Shown in pieces: positions 1 to 9,864 of a DNA stretch of 64,000 bases. This DNA comes from Planctomycetota bacterium (GTDB lineage: Bacteria; Planctomycetota; UBA1135; GCA-002686595). The position numbers and the translations under genes were made by a program. The first letter of the stretch is position 1; each line of letters begins with the position of its first letter. The stretch covers positions 62,001-126,000 of the forward strand of contig JADJNY010000006.1 in assembly GCA_016714045.1 (NCBI GenBank). The letters run 5' to 3'. A model generated the notes under the pieces. That model saw only the letters and a list, made by a program, of their open reading frames with translations. It was not told the DNA's origin and searched no databases.

Positions 1-611
<611 letters not shown>

Positions 612-637
612 GGTGGTGTGTCCGTCGTTCGTGTTCG

Positions 638-1672
638 TCACGCGCCGGGCACGAGCACGATCTTGCCGTGCACGGCGCGCGACTCGAGCAGTTCGTGCGC
701 CTCGCGCGCCTTCGACAACGGCAGCACGCGGTCGATCACCGGCTGCCAGTCGCCGCGCGCGAGGCGGTTCAGGATCGTCGGGAAGGCGCTCTTCGGGCCC
801 ATCGTGGAGCCGAGCACCGACTGGTTCTTGATGAAGAGGTGCGGGAGCTGGATCTGCACCGTCGGCCCGGTCGTCCCGCCGCACGTGACGAGGCGTCCGT
901 TGCGCGCCAGCGAGCGCATCGACACGTCCCACGTCGCGGGACCGACGTGCTCGACGACGACGTCGAAGCCGCGGCCGCCCGAGAGCTTCTTGAGCTCCTT
1001 CGCCCAGTCCGGCTTCGAGTGGTCGATGACGGCGTCGGCGCCGAGCTGGCGCGCGAGCTCGAGCTTCGACGCGCTCCCCGCCGTCGCGACGACGCGCGCA
1101 CCGGTCGAGCGCGCGATCTGGATCGCGGCCGAGCCGACGCCGGACGCACCGCCGATCACGAGGCACGTCTCGCCCGACTGGAGCTTCGCCTTCGTGACGA
1201 GCATCCCCCACGCGGTCAGGAACACGAGCGGCGTCGCGGCGGTGCGCACGGGGTCGAGCCCCGTCGGCAACCGGAGCACGTACCGCGCGGGCAGCGCCAC
1301 GTACTCGCAGCAGTACCCGTCGCCGTGCTCGCCGCGGATGCCGTAGTCGTCGGACAGGTGGTCGTTGCCCGCGCGGTCGTGCGCGGACTCGCCGGAGCTG
1401 TACCCGGGCTCGAGGAGCACCTTGTCGCCGACGGAGAGGCCTTCGACGCCGTCGCCGAGCGCCACGATCTCGCCCGTCGCGTCGCACCCGAGGATGCGCG
1501 GGAACTCGACGACGAAGCCGGGCATGCCGCGCCGCGTCCACAGGTCGAGGTGGTTCAGCGAGACGCCGAGCACGCGCGCGAGCACGTCGCCGGGCTTCGG
1601 CACGGGCCGCGGGATGTCGACGACCTGCAGGACGGAGGGATCGCCGTGCTGGAAGATCTGGATCGCTTGCAT
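638..1672 (-). CDS. Zinc-binding-dehydrogenase family (MDR) oxidoreductase lacking structural-zinc cysteines
   Basis: A 344-residue medium-chain dehydrogenase/reductase: an N-terminal GroES-like domain (PGDVLARVLGVSLNHLDLW) followed by a nucleotide-binding domain with GGASGVGSAAIQIA at about 154-167. The lobe at residues 90-112, where zinc alcohol dehydrogenases carry four structural cysteines, has none (GYSSGESAHDRAG), so structural zinc is probably absent and the enzyme may act more like a quinone/enoyl reductase. It starts 7 bases after the crotonase stop and precedes the 3-hydroxyacyl-CoA dehydrogenase, which suggests an acyl-CoA pathway. The substrate cannot be read from sequence. Confidence 0.88.
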   Translation of the reverse strand: MQAIQIFQHGDPSVLQVVDIPRPVPKPGDVLARVLGVSLNHLDLWTRRGMPGFVVEFPRILGCDATGEIVALGDGVEGLSVGDKVLLEPGYSSGESAHDRAGNDHLSDDYGIRGEHGDGYCCEYVALPARYVLRLPTGLDPVRTAATPLVFLTAWGMLVTKAKLQSGETCLVIGGASGVGSAAIQIARSTGARVVATAGSASKLELARQLGADAVIDHSKPDWAKELKKLSGGRGFDVVVEHVGPATWDVSMRSLARNGRLVTCGGTTGPTVQIQLPHLFIKNQSVLGSTMGPKSAFPTILNRLARGDWQPVIDRVLPLSKAREAHELLESRAVHGKIVLVPGA

Positions 1673-1679
1673 CGCGCCC

Positions 1680-2519
1680 TCAGCGCCCGGTGAACGCCGG
1701 CGCGCGCTTCTCGACGAACGCGGCGATGCCTTCCTTCGCGTCGGCGGACGAGAAGAGGCGCGCCTGGAGCTCGCGCTCGAGCGCTAGGCCCGACTCGAGC
1801 GGGATTTCCGCGCCCGTCTGCACCGCGCGCTTGATCAGGCCGACGCTCATCGACGCCTTGTTCGGCGGGCAGAACGAGCGCGCGACCTCGAGCACCTTCG
1901 CGAGGAACGCCGCGTCGTCCGGAGCGTCGACGAGCTCGTCGACGAGGCCGAGCGCCTTCGCCTCGTCGTAGTCGCAGAGCTTGCCCGTCGCCATGAGCTG
2001 GATCGCCTTGCTCTTCCCGACGACGCGCACGAGCCGCTGCGTGCCGCCCGTGCCGGGGAGCACGCCGAGCGCGACCTCGGGCAGGCCGCACTTGCCGGAA
2101 CCGTGCCGTGCATAGCGCAGGTCGCACGCGAGCGCGATCTCGAGCCCGCCGCCGACGCAGTGGCCGCCGAGCGCCGCGATCACGAGCTTCGGCGTGTGCT
2201 CGATGCGCAGCAGCGTTTCGTTGGCGTGGAGGCAGAACTGGTACTTGAAGGCCGGCGTGACGTCGTTGAGCATCGCGATGTCGGCGCCGGCGCAGAAGAA
2301 CTTCTCGCCCGCGCCCGCGAGCACGATCACGTGCACGGCGTCGTCGAAGCGCGCGCGCAGCACGGCCTCGTCCAGGTCGCGCATCATCGCGTGGCTGTAC
2401 CCGTTCGCGGGCGGGTTCACGAGCGTGATCAAGGCGAGGCCGCCGCCGCTCGCGTAGGTCGCCTTGCCCTGCGGCAGCGTCACCGGCGCGGACAGGCCGT
2501 TCGTGGTCGTGGTCGTCAT
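1680..2519 (-). CDS. Enoyl-CoA hydratase/isomerase (crotonase family)
   Basis: Hydrates or isomerises enoyl-CoA. The 279-residue protein has the crotonase oxyanion-hole segments AGAGEKFFCAGADIAML (about 68-84) and GGHCVGGGLEIALACD (about 118-133). It also has LPEVALGVLPGTGGTQRL, so both Glu positions used by hydratases are present (about 127 and 147). There is a low-complexity MTTTTTNG start. It is the first gene of the minus-strand operon with the MDR enzyme and hydroxyacyl-CoA dehydrogenase, consistent with consecutive beta-oxidation-like steps. Alternative: one of the many crotonase isomerases or lyases. Confidence 0.92.
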   Translation of the reverse strand: MTTTTTNGLSAPVTLPQGKATYASGGGLALITLVNPPANGYSHAMMRDLDEAVLRARFDDAVHVIVLAGAGEKFFCAGADIAMLNDVTPAFKYQFCLHANETLLRIEHTPKLVIAALGGHCVGGGLEIALACDLRYARHGSGKCGLPEVALGVLPGTGGTQRLVRVVGKSKAIQLMATGKLCDYDEAKALGLVDELVDAPDDAAFLAKVLEVARSFCPPNKASMSVGLIKRAVQTGAEIPLESGLALERELQARLFSSADAKEGIAAFVEKRAPAFTGR

Positions 2520-2773
2520 GGTGGTCCTTCGCGAGGCGTCGCGGGACGGACGGACTTCCGCCGCGAACGGGGCGGAGCTGCTACCAGAATCGCGCGCGGG
2601 CAGCGAGCCGCGCGGAGGACGCAGGGCGCATCACGGCCGAGGAACACGTCGTGGCGCGCCGCGGACGACTTGCTCCTTCTTCGCCGCGGCCCCGCGCGTC
2701 ATGATCGACGGCGGCACGCGCGTGCGCGCGTGGCACTGACCGCAACCACGACCTCCCCTACCAGGACGACCCC

Positions 2774-3145
2774 ATGCCCAACTACGTCGACGGCTTCCTG
2801 ATCCCCCTCCCGAAGAAGAACGTCGCGCGCTACCGCATGCTCGCGAAGCTCGCGTGCAAGATCTGGAAGCAGAAAGGTGCCCTCGAGTACTTCGAGTGCG
2901 TCGGCGACGACCTCAACGGCATCGGCACGCCGTTCCCCAAGCGCGTCGCGATGAAGAAGGACGAGACCGTCGTCTTCTCGTGGATCGTCTACAAGTCGCG
3001 CGCGCACCGCGACAAGGTGAACAAGGAGGTCATGAAGGACCCGCGCATGCAGCGCATGGCCGCGCTGATGCAGGACGACAAGAAGAAGCCCTTCGACCTC
3101 TCGCGCATGTCGTTCGGCGGCTTCAAGGTGATCGTGAAGGGCTGA
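2774..3145 (+). CDS. DUF1428 family protein (YbaA-like)
   Basis: A 123-residue cytosolic protein matching the DUF1428/YbaA pattern: an N-terminal YVDGFLIPLPKKN strand, a central FPKRVAMKKDETVVFSWI segment, then MKDPRMQRMA, and a C-terminal MSFGGFKVIV. Members are small dimeric ferredoxin-fold (ABM-like) proteins of unknown biochemical role. It stands alone between two minus-strand groups. The 254 bases upstream (2520-2773) hold no gene I can support. Confidence 0.9.
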   Translation: MPNYVDGFLIPLPKKNVARYRMLAKLACKIWKQKGALEYFECVGDDLNGIGTPFPKRVAMKKDETVVFSWIVYKSRAHRDKVNKEVMKDPRMQRMAALMQDDKKKPFDLSRMSFGGFKVIVKG

Positions 3146-3199
3146 CGCGTCGGGCGGGCGTCGACGCATTCGTCCGGCCTCGCCCGCGGTCAGCCCCCG

Positions 3200-4759
3200 C
3201 TACTCGAGCTCGACGGCGAGCATCCGGCCGCCCGTGGCCGCGCAGAGCGCGCGCCACGGCGCCTGTCGGAGCGGGCGCGCGCCGACGAGCAGGACGTCGA
3301 CGGCGATCTTGCGGAAACGCAGACGCTCGACGAGCAGCTCGCGCACGAGCTCGACGTTCACGTGCTCGCTCGCGGTGATCTGTCCGTCCGTGAGGACGAG
3401 CAGGTTCTCGACCTCGGGGTCCTGCAGGGCGAGCTCGAGCGCCGCCCACAGGTTCCCGTAGCCGCCGGCGTCGGTCGCCGCGAAGAAACGCTTCGCGTCG
3501 GCGACGGTCTCCTTCGTCGCGGGACGGCACGCCTCGGCCCAGCGCTCGGGCTTCGTCCCGTACGGGACGAGGTTGAAGCGCGTGCGCTTCGAGAACCCGT
3601 CGAGCGTGCGGCCGAGTTCGCGATCGACGACGTCCTTCGCCACCTTCCCGTCCTTCCCCGGCAGCCGGATCGAGCCCGACAGATCGATCAGGATCGCGAG
3701 CGCCTCCGACCCGATCTCGAGGCCGAGGAACTGGCTCGTCTCGGGGCCGAGCGGTTCGCGTTGCGGCTTGCGGTTCCCGGCCTCGGCCCCGGTGCGGGGC
3801 GCGAAGGTCCAGTCGTCGGCGAGCCGCTCGACCCACGCCTTCCAGAACGGCAGGTTGAGCTCGACGTCGCTCCCGGAGAGACGTTGCAGCTCGCGCACCG
3901 CGATCCAGCGCAGGCGCAGGCTCGACTCGCGCTCGAGGCGGTCGACGAGCACGCGACACGCGGGCTTCGTCCCCTCGGCGCCGACGAGCTCGAGCGCCGT
4001 CGCGCGAACGGCGAACGGTCCGTTCGCGAGGTGCTTCTTGGCGAACTCGACGGGCTCCGCGGGATCGAGCACGCGCGCGCTCGCCAACGCCGCGCAACGC
4101 ACGACCGCGTCGCCCTTCGCGACGGCCGCGGCGACGATCGACCGCGCCGCGGCGGGGTCGATCTCGGCGAGCGCCGCGATCGCCGCCGCGCGCACGGGCG
4201 GCGCGGCGTCCTTCGTCGCGAGTGGAACGAGCGCGCGCGACAGTGCGGACACGTCCTCGGCCGGGACGCGCCGACCTCGCGCGCGCCGCTCGAGCGACCA
4301 CGCGATCAGGCGGCGCACGTCCACGTCTTGGGCGCCGAGGAAGCGCACGAAGGCCGACGCGTCCACCGCGGCCGGCACGCGCCCGAGCGCTTCCGCCGCG
4401 CGGCGCCGCACGAGCGCCGTGCCCGAGCCCAGCCCCGCGCTCGACGCGAGCAGCGCAGCCGCGGCCGGGTCCTCCATCCCCGCGAGCGCGAGCTGCGCTT
4501 CGTCCGCGACCTCGGCCTCGCCGTCGGCGAGCGCGCAGATCACGAGCTTCCACGCCTCGAGCGATGCCAATCCGGCGAGCCCGCGGACGGCTTCGGCGCG
4601 GCGCCCCGCGCGGCGATCGCCGAGGTCCTTCGCGAGCTCCTCGAACGTCTTCTTCTGCCGCGGGAACGAGACGAGTCCGCCGGACGGCGGGAGCTGCGCC
4701 ACGGCCGTCGGTACGCAGGCGAGACCGAGCACGACGAAGACCGCGCGCACGACGCTCAT
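3200..4759 (-). CDS. Secreted HEAT-repeat plus von Willebrand factor A domain protein (paralogue 1)
   Basis: 519 residues from the ATG at 4757-4759, which overlaps the stop of the upstream paralogue (ATGA). A signal peptide (MSVVRAVFVVLGLACVPTAVAQ) is followed by several HEAT-like helical repeats (about 40-300), including ALVRRRAAEALGRVPA. A C-terminal VWA domain (about 350-519) has an intact MIDAS start (ILIDLSGSI) and a later LLVLTDGQITAS. VWA domains bind partners through a metal ion, so an extracytoplasmic adhesion or scaffold role is likely. The longer reading frame upstream of 4759 belongs to the preceding gene. Operon partners are its paralogue and a 5'-nucleotidase lipoprotein. Confidence 0.85.
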   Translation of the reverse strand: MSVVRAVFVVLGLACVPTAVAQLPPSGGLVSFPRQKKTFEELAKDLGDRRAGRRAEAVRGLAGLASLEAWKLVICALADGEAEVADEAQLALAGMEDPAAAALLASSAGLGSGTALVRRRAAEALGRVPAAVDASAFVRFLGAQDVDVRRLIAWSLERRARGRRVPAEDVSALSRALVPLATKDAAPPVRAAAIAALAEIDPAAARSIVAAAVAKGDAVVRCAALASARVLDPAEPVEFAKKHLANGPFAVRATALELVGAEGTKPACRVLVDRLERESSLRLRWIAVRELQRLSGSDVELNLPFWKAWVERLADDWTFAPRTGAEAGNRKPQREPLGPETSQFLGLEIGSEALAILIDLSGSIRLPGKDGKVAKDVVDRELGRTLDGFSKRTRFNLVPYGTKPERWAEACRPATKETVADAKRFFAATDAGGYGNLWAALELALQDPEVENLLVLTDGQITASEHVNVELVRELLVERLRFRKIAVDVLLVGARPLRQAPWRALCAATGGRMLAVELE

Positions 4760-6338
4760 TTCATCTCGACCGCCTGCACGCGCCCGCCCGTGCCTTCGCA
4801 GATCGCGCGCCAGCGCTCCTGCAGGAACTTCTTCGCGTCGACGAGCACGGCGTCGATCGCGATCTTCCGGAAGCGCAGCCTTTCGTGGAGCAATGGCTCC
4901 ATCAGCTCGAGGTTCCAGTGGTGCCCGCCCGTCGGCGCGCCGTCGGTCAGGATCAGGAGCGAGTCGACCTCGGGGTCCGTGATCGCGAGCTCGATCGCGT
5001 CCCACACGTTGCCCTTGCCCGACTCCTTGCACTTCACGAAGGCGTCGAGCGCGCGCGCCACGTTCTCCTTCGTCGCGGGGACGAGGCTCTTCTCCCACGG
5101 GAACGGCTTCGCGGTGTAGGGGATCACGTTGAACTTCGCGGTCGGCGGGAGCTCTCTCAGGAGCTTCGCGAGCTCCTCGTCGGCCGTCTCCTTGCGCGTC
5201 TTGCCGTCCGCGCGCTTCTCCCAGAGCGAACCGGAGAAGTCGACGAGGATAGCGACGCGGTCGCTCAACACGGGCAGGCCGAGGAACACGGTCGTCCCCT
5301 GCTCCTTCACCTCCTTCGGGGCCTGCTTCTCGCCCGTCGCGGGATGCCACGCGTCGTCGAGGCCTTCGACCCACTTACGCCAGAAAGGCACGTTGAGCTC
5401 GAGGTCGGAGCCCGAGAGTTTCTGGAGCTCGGCGACGATCCGCCAGCGCAGGCGCAGCGACGTCTCCTTCTCCAAGCGCTCGACCAGGAGTGCGCACGCG
5501 TCCTTCGTGCCGCAGCTCGAGAGCGTCTCGATCGCCTGGGCGCGCACGGCGGCAGCGGGATCGGAGACGAGCCGCTTGGCCGCCGCGAAGCGCAGCGTCG
5601 CAGGCCACGCGAGCGCGTCGATCAGGGCTGCGCAGCGCACGTCCGCCGCTTTGTCCGCGAGCAGTGGCTCCAGGATGGGCTCCGCCTTGTCGGCTTCGAT
5701 CGCGCCGGTCGCGCGCGCGGCCGCGGCGCGCACTCCCGCGTCCTTGTCCATCCCCGACAGGTGACCGAGCGCAGTGAGCGCAGGCACGCCGCCGCGCGCC
5801 TTGAACCCGGCGGGGTCGACACGCGCGAGGCGCTCGAGCGTCCACGCGAGCGCGCGCCGCATGTCGGCGTCCTTGTCGGAGAGGCGCTTCACGACCTCGC
5901 CCAGCGCGAAGACGGCGGGCATGCGCCCGAGCGCTTCCGCGACGCGCACGCGCACCACGCGTCGCCGGACTCGAGGCCTTTCTTGCCGAAGCACAGCTCG
6001 ACCGTCTTCGCATCGTCGATCTTCCCGAGCTGCAGCTGCGCCTCGTCCGCGACCATCGGCGACGCGTCCTTGAGCGCGTCGAGCACGAGCTCCCACGCCG
6101 CGGGCGTCGCCAGCTTCGCGAGCTCCTGCACGGCCGCGCGGCGCTCCTTCTCCTTCGGGTCCTTGAGCTTCTTCTCGAGCGCGTCGAGGCCGCCGTCCTT
6201 CTGCGCGACGGGCGCGGGTTCGGCCGAGGCCGAGTTCGCGCCGAGCGTATCGCTCGTCGGGAGCGCGCCCGGAGCCGCGCTCGAGGCACTCGCGAGCGCC
6301 CCCGCGACGACGAACACGAGGCAAGACACGCGCGTCAT
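4756..6338 (-). CDS. Secreted HEAT-repeat plus VWA domain protein (paralogue 2), apparent -1 frameshift near 5959
   Basis: The ATG at 6336-6338 overlaps the stop of the 5'-nucleotidase (ATGA). The N-terminal part (MTRVSCLVFVVAGALASASS, then HEAT repeats) reads in one frame to GLESGDA. The rest (VRVRVAEALGRMPAVFALGE onward) reads in another, ending at 4756. Adding one base near 5958-5960 joins them into a 527-residue protein that aligns throughout with the downstream paralogue, whose matching segment is GLGSGTALVRRRAAEALGRV. The VWA domain is intact (AILVDFSGSLW; LLILTDGAPTGG). No other damage is seen, so this is a recent mutation or a sequencing/assembly indel. Confidence 0.82.
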
Positions 6339-7954
6339 GGCTTCACCACCTCGTAGCGGTTCTCCGCCTTCGGCGCGAGCGTCTTCGCCGCCTCGAGCGC
6401 GTCCTCGAGCACCTCGCGGATCAGCACGCCCGTCTCCTGCCGCGCGACCTCGCCGCCCTTCTCGAGGTACGCGTCGCCGCCGTCCGCCATGAACGAGTTC
6501 ATCGCGACGCGGTAGACCTTCTGCGGGTCGAGCGGCGCGCCGCCCACGAGGAGCCCCGTGAGCGTGCGCTTCTTCTCGGCGTCGACCTTGACCTGCACGA
6601 CGAGCCCGCTGACCTCGATGCCCGAGTGCGCGACGCCCTCGACGGCGCGGCGCACGAGCTCCTGGAGCTGCGCACCCTTCATCGACACGCTCACGAGCGC
6701 GTTGTCGAACGGCATGATCTCGAACACCTCGCGCCGCGTGACGGGCCCCGCGTCGATGTCCGCGCGCACCCCGCCGCGGTTCATCAGGCCGACGTCGGCG
6801 CCGGCCCGCTCGCGCATCACGTCGGCGAGCAGGTTGCCCGCCGGACCGGACACGAGCGGGTCCTTGGAGCGCGTCACGCCGACCGAAAGCGCGCCCACGA
6901 CCTCGTCCATCGTCTTCTGCGTGTGCTCGGCGAGCGCGGCGCAGCGCTGCTCGACCTCGCGGTTGCGAAACTCGTCCTTCGGCTCCTCCAGCAGGTCGAC
7001 GAGCCGCGCATGGACGTCCGTGAACGTGACGCGGCGGTCCTTCGCGTCGCTCGCGGGCACGTGCGCGACGAGTTCGACGCGGCCGACGCACGAGAGCTTC
7101 GTCCCCGTCTGCACGATCAACGTGTCGCCGACGCGCGCGCCTTCCTTGAGCAGCGTGTGCGAGTGCCCACCGACGACGAGCGGGAGCTCGGGGAACGCGC
7201 GCGCGAGCTCCTTGTCGGTCTCGACACCGAGGTGTGTCACCGGGAGGAGCCAGTCGACCTTCCCTTCGAGCTCCCTCGCGACGCGCGCGAGCTCCGCGCG
7301 CGGCTCGCCGAAGTCGAGCGTGAGGGCGTCCTTGTGCGTGATCTCCGGCGTCACCTGCGTCAGCAGGCCAACGAGCGCGATCCGCACGCCGCCCTTCTCG
7401 ACGATGCGGTAAGGCGGCACCCAGTCGACGCGCTGCGGCTCGCCTTTCGGGCGCAGGTTCGCGCAGATCGCGGGCACGCCGCCCATCGTCAAGAGGCGCA
7501 GGACGTTCGGCACGCCGCGGTCGAACTCGTGGTTGCCGACGCACATCGCGTCGAAGCCGAGCTTCGCGAACGCGGTCACGAACTCGAGGCCGTTCGCGAC
7601 GATGCCCTCGGGCGTGCCCTGGTACCAGTCGCCGGCGTCGAGGACGAGCAGCTCGAAGCCCTCGCGCCGCGCCTCCTCGCGCACCTGGTTCACGTAGCCC
7701 GCCGCGCGCGCGAGCCCGCCGACCTGCGGCGGGTTCTGCTTGTCGATCCACGTCGCCTTGCGCGTCAACACTTGTCCGTGGACGTCGTTGACGTGGAGCA
7801 CGACGAAGCGAACGTCGCGGGCCGGTGTCGCGCGAGCGGGGGCGACGGGCTCCGCGGCCTTCGCGGGCTCGACGGGCGCGGGCGGTACCGACGTGCACGC
7901 GGCGAGCGCGACGAGGAGGGACGTGCAGAGGAAACGACGGCGGAGGAGCAGCAT
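6335..7954 (-). CDS. 5'-nucleotidase/2',3'-cyclic phosphodiesterase family lipoprotein (UshA-like)
   Basis: Likely hydrolyses nucleotides or related phosphoesters outside the cytoplasm. 539 residues from the ATG at 7952-7954. A lipobox, LVALAAC, puts the lipidated Cys at 20. The calcineurin-like domain (about 48-270) shows metal-ligand motifs VLHVNDVHGQ, DAGDWYQGT, GNHEFD and GGHSH. The 5'-nucleotidase C-terminal domain follows (SGPAGNLLADVMRERAGADV, NRGGVRADI, FMADGGDAY). It is the first gene of an operon linked by ATGA overlaps to two HEAT-VWA genes. A longer upstream extension is possible in frame but would bury the lipoprotein signal. Confidence 0.9.
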   Translation of the reverse strand: MLLLRRRFLCTSLLVALAACTSVPPAPVEPAKAAEPVAPARATPARDVRFVVLHVNDVHGQVLTRKATWIDKQNPPQVGGLARAAGYVNQVREEARREGFELLVLDAGDWYQGTPEGIVANGLEFVTAFAKLGFDAMCVGNHEFDRGVPNVLRLLTMGGVPAICANLRPKGEPQRVDWVPPYRIVEKGGVRIALVGLLTQVTPEITHKDALTLDFGEPRAELARVARELEGKVDWLLPVTHLGVETDKELARAFPELPLVVGGHSHTLLKEGARVGDTLIVQTGTKLSCVGRVELVAHVPASDAKDRRVTFTDVHARLVDLLEEPKDEFRNREVEQRCAALAEHTQKTMDEVVGALSVGVTRSKDPLVSGPAGNLLADVMRERAGADVGLMNRGGVRADIDAGPVTRREVFEIMPFDNALVSVSMKGAQLQELVRRAVEGVAHSGIEVSGLVVQVKVDAEKKRTLTGLLVGGAPLDPQKVYRVAMNSFMADGGDAYLEKGGEVARQETGVLIREVLEDALEAAKTLAPKAENRYEVVKP

Positions 7955-8176
7955 GCGGCGGGTTCCGTGGGCGGGGTGCGGGGCGCACAGCCTAGCTCCA
8001 GCGCGCGCGAGCCGGAGGGTTCCGCCCAAGACTTCGCGCGCGCGCGGCGTTCGTGGCGCGACCTCACGGAAGCTCGCCTCGGGCCCTCCGCGCGAGCGCG
8101 CGTTTGATCGCCGACCGCGGAGGTGCGACGCTCTCCGCGCACCCGTCCGGCCCACGCCGAATCGAATCGACCACCC

Positions 8177-9850
8177 ATGCTGCTCCTCGCCTTCCTGTTC
8201 GGCGCCGAAGCGCCGCGTCCGCTCCCCACCCGCATCCAGGACGTCACCGTCTACGGCTCGACGGCGCTCGTGCACCGCGCCGCGCGCGTCGAGGGCGGCG
8301 GCTCCTTCTTGATCCAAGGTTTGCCCGCCGCACTCGACGCGACCAACGTGCGCGTGAAGAGCTCGTCGGGCGACGTCGGCCGCGTCGAAGTGCGCGCGCG
8401 GCGCGAGTCGAGGGTGCCGAGCGAGCGCCTCCAAGGCCTGCGCGAGCGTCTCGTCGGGCTCCAACGCGAGCTCCTCGCCCTGCAGGACGACGAAGTCGCG
8501 TCGAAGTCGCTCGGCGACGGGCTCGAGCGCCTCGCCCGCCTCGACGCGCTGAACCACGCGCGCGACGTGCAAGAAGGACGCGCCGACACGGGCGCGTGGC
8601 GCGCGGCGCTCGAGTTCATCGCCACGCGGCGCGCGGAGCTGACGAAGAACGCGCGCGAGCTCGGCTGGAGGCTCGCGGACCAGCGCGCGGCGATCGAGGC
8701 CTTGCAGAAGGAGATCGGCGCCGTGCAGTCGACGCCCGACGTGCAGGTGTACGACGTCGCGGTCGAGCTCGTCGCGACGGCACCCGGCACGCTCGACGTC
8801 GAGTACTTCGTGTCGAACACGGGCTGGACGCCCGCCTACGACGTGCGCGCGACGAAGGACCTCGCGCAGGTCGAGCTCACGTACCGCGCGCGGGTGTGGC
8901 AGGACACGGGCGAGGAATGGAACGACGTCGAACTCGCGCTCTCGACCGCGCAGCCGCAGAAGGGCGCGCAGGGTCCCGAGCCCGTCGTCGCGTGGGTCGA
9001 CGCACTGCGGCCGCCGTCGACGGGCTCGGTGGCTTCAGAGGCAGCTCCAATGCAAGACGCGGCGCCCGAACCGACGGGCGGCGGTCCCGGCGGACGACCG
9101 GGCTCCGCGCGCAAGCCCGGCGCGTACAAGAACGACCGGCTCGAGAGCGGCGGCGACGACCAGGTCGCGCGCCCGTTCGCGGCCGTCGAGAACCTCGGGC
9201 TCTCCGCGCGCTTCCAACTCGCGAAGAAGGAGACGATCCCCTCGCGCCGCGACGCGACGACCGTGCTCGTCGGCGAGCACGCGCTCGCGATCCAGGCCGA
9301 GCGGTGGTGCGTGCCCGCGCTCGACGCGACGGTGTGGCTGCGCGCGAAGACGAAGAACACGAGCGACTGGATCCTGCTCCCCGGCGCCGCGAGCGTGTTC
9401 CTCGGCGCGGATTACGTCGGCAAGTCCGCGATCGAGGCCGTGCAGACGGGACAGGAGTTCACGCTGCACCTCGGCGCCGATCCGGCGCTCGCGGTGACGC
9501 GCACGCGGGTGCAGGACCTGTCGAAGGGCCCTGCCTTCCTGTCGAACCGCTCGACGAAGCTCGACACGTGGCGCATCCGCCTCGAGAACCACGGCGCCGC
9601 GTCGAAAGCGCCCGACGGCGCGGTCGAGGTCTTCGTGCGCGACGTCCTGCCCAAGACGAAGGACGAGCGCGTCGAGATCGCGCTCACGAAGGCGAACCCG
9701 ACTTGGTCCGACGCGCCGCGCTGGAAGCAGGACCGCGAGGAGAAGGGCATCCACATGTGGGTCGTGCGCGTGCCGAAGAACGAAAAGAGCGACGTCGTCG
9801 TGCAGACGACGATCACGTACCCGAAGGACGCCGAACTCGTCCGCGATTGA
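8177..9850 (+). CDS. DUF4139 (mucoidy inhibitor MuiA-like) secreted protein, paralogue 1
   Basis: 557 residues starting at MLLLAFLFGAEAPRP. The N-terminal DUF4140 segment begins RIQDVTVYGSTALVHRAARV. A coiled-coil region follows (about 80-180, rich in Glu, Arg, Leu and Ala), then the DUF4139 beta domain: LDVEYFVSNTGWTPAYDVRA, WNDVELALSTAQPQKGAQGP, and a typical end TITYPKDAELVRD. The family has no established enzymatic function. A Pro/Gly/Ala-rich insert at about 280-310 is absent from the downstream paralogue. It is the first gene of a plus-strand run, divergent from the 5'-nucleotidase operon. Confidence 0.88.
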   Translation: MLLLAFLFGAEAPRPLPTRIQDVTVYGSTALVHRAARVEGGGSFLIQGLPAALDATNVRVKSSSGDVGRVEVRARRESRVPSERLQGLRERLVGLQRELLALQDDEVASKSLGDGLERLARLDALNHARDVQEGRADTGAWRAALEFIATRRAELTKNARELGWRLADQRAAIEALQKEIGAVQSTPDVQVYDVAVELVATAPGTLDVEYFVSNTGWTPAYDVRATKDLAQVELTYRARVWQDTGEEWNDVELALSTAQPQKGAQGPEPVVAWVDALRPPSTGSVASEAAPMQDAAPEPTGGGPGGRPGSARKPGAYKNDRLESGGDDQVARPFAAVENLGLSARFQLAKKETIPSRRDATTVLVGEHALAIQAERWCVPALDATVWLRAKTKNTSDWILLPGAASVFLGADYVGKSAIEAVQTGQEFTLHLGADPALAVTRTRVQDLSKGPAFLSNRSTKLDTWRIRLENHGAASKAPDGAVEVFVRDVLPKTKDERVEIALTKANPTWSDAPRWKQDREEKGIHMWVVRVPKNEKSDVVVQTTITYPKDAELVRD

Positions 9851-9864
9851 ACCGGAGCACGACC

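Noticed and set aside
4222..6492. Long plus-strand open frames opposite the HEAT-VWA and nucleotidase genes
   Set aside because: Arg/Ala/Pro-rich translations with no domain, caused by the very high GC content; the minus-strand frames carry clear families.
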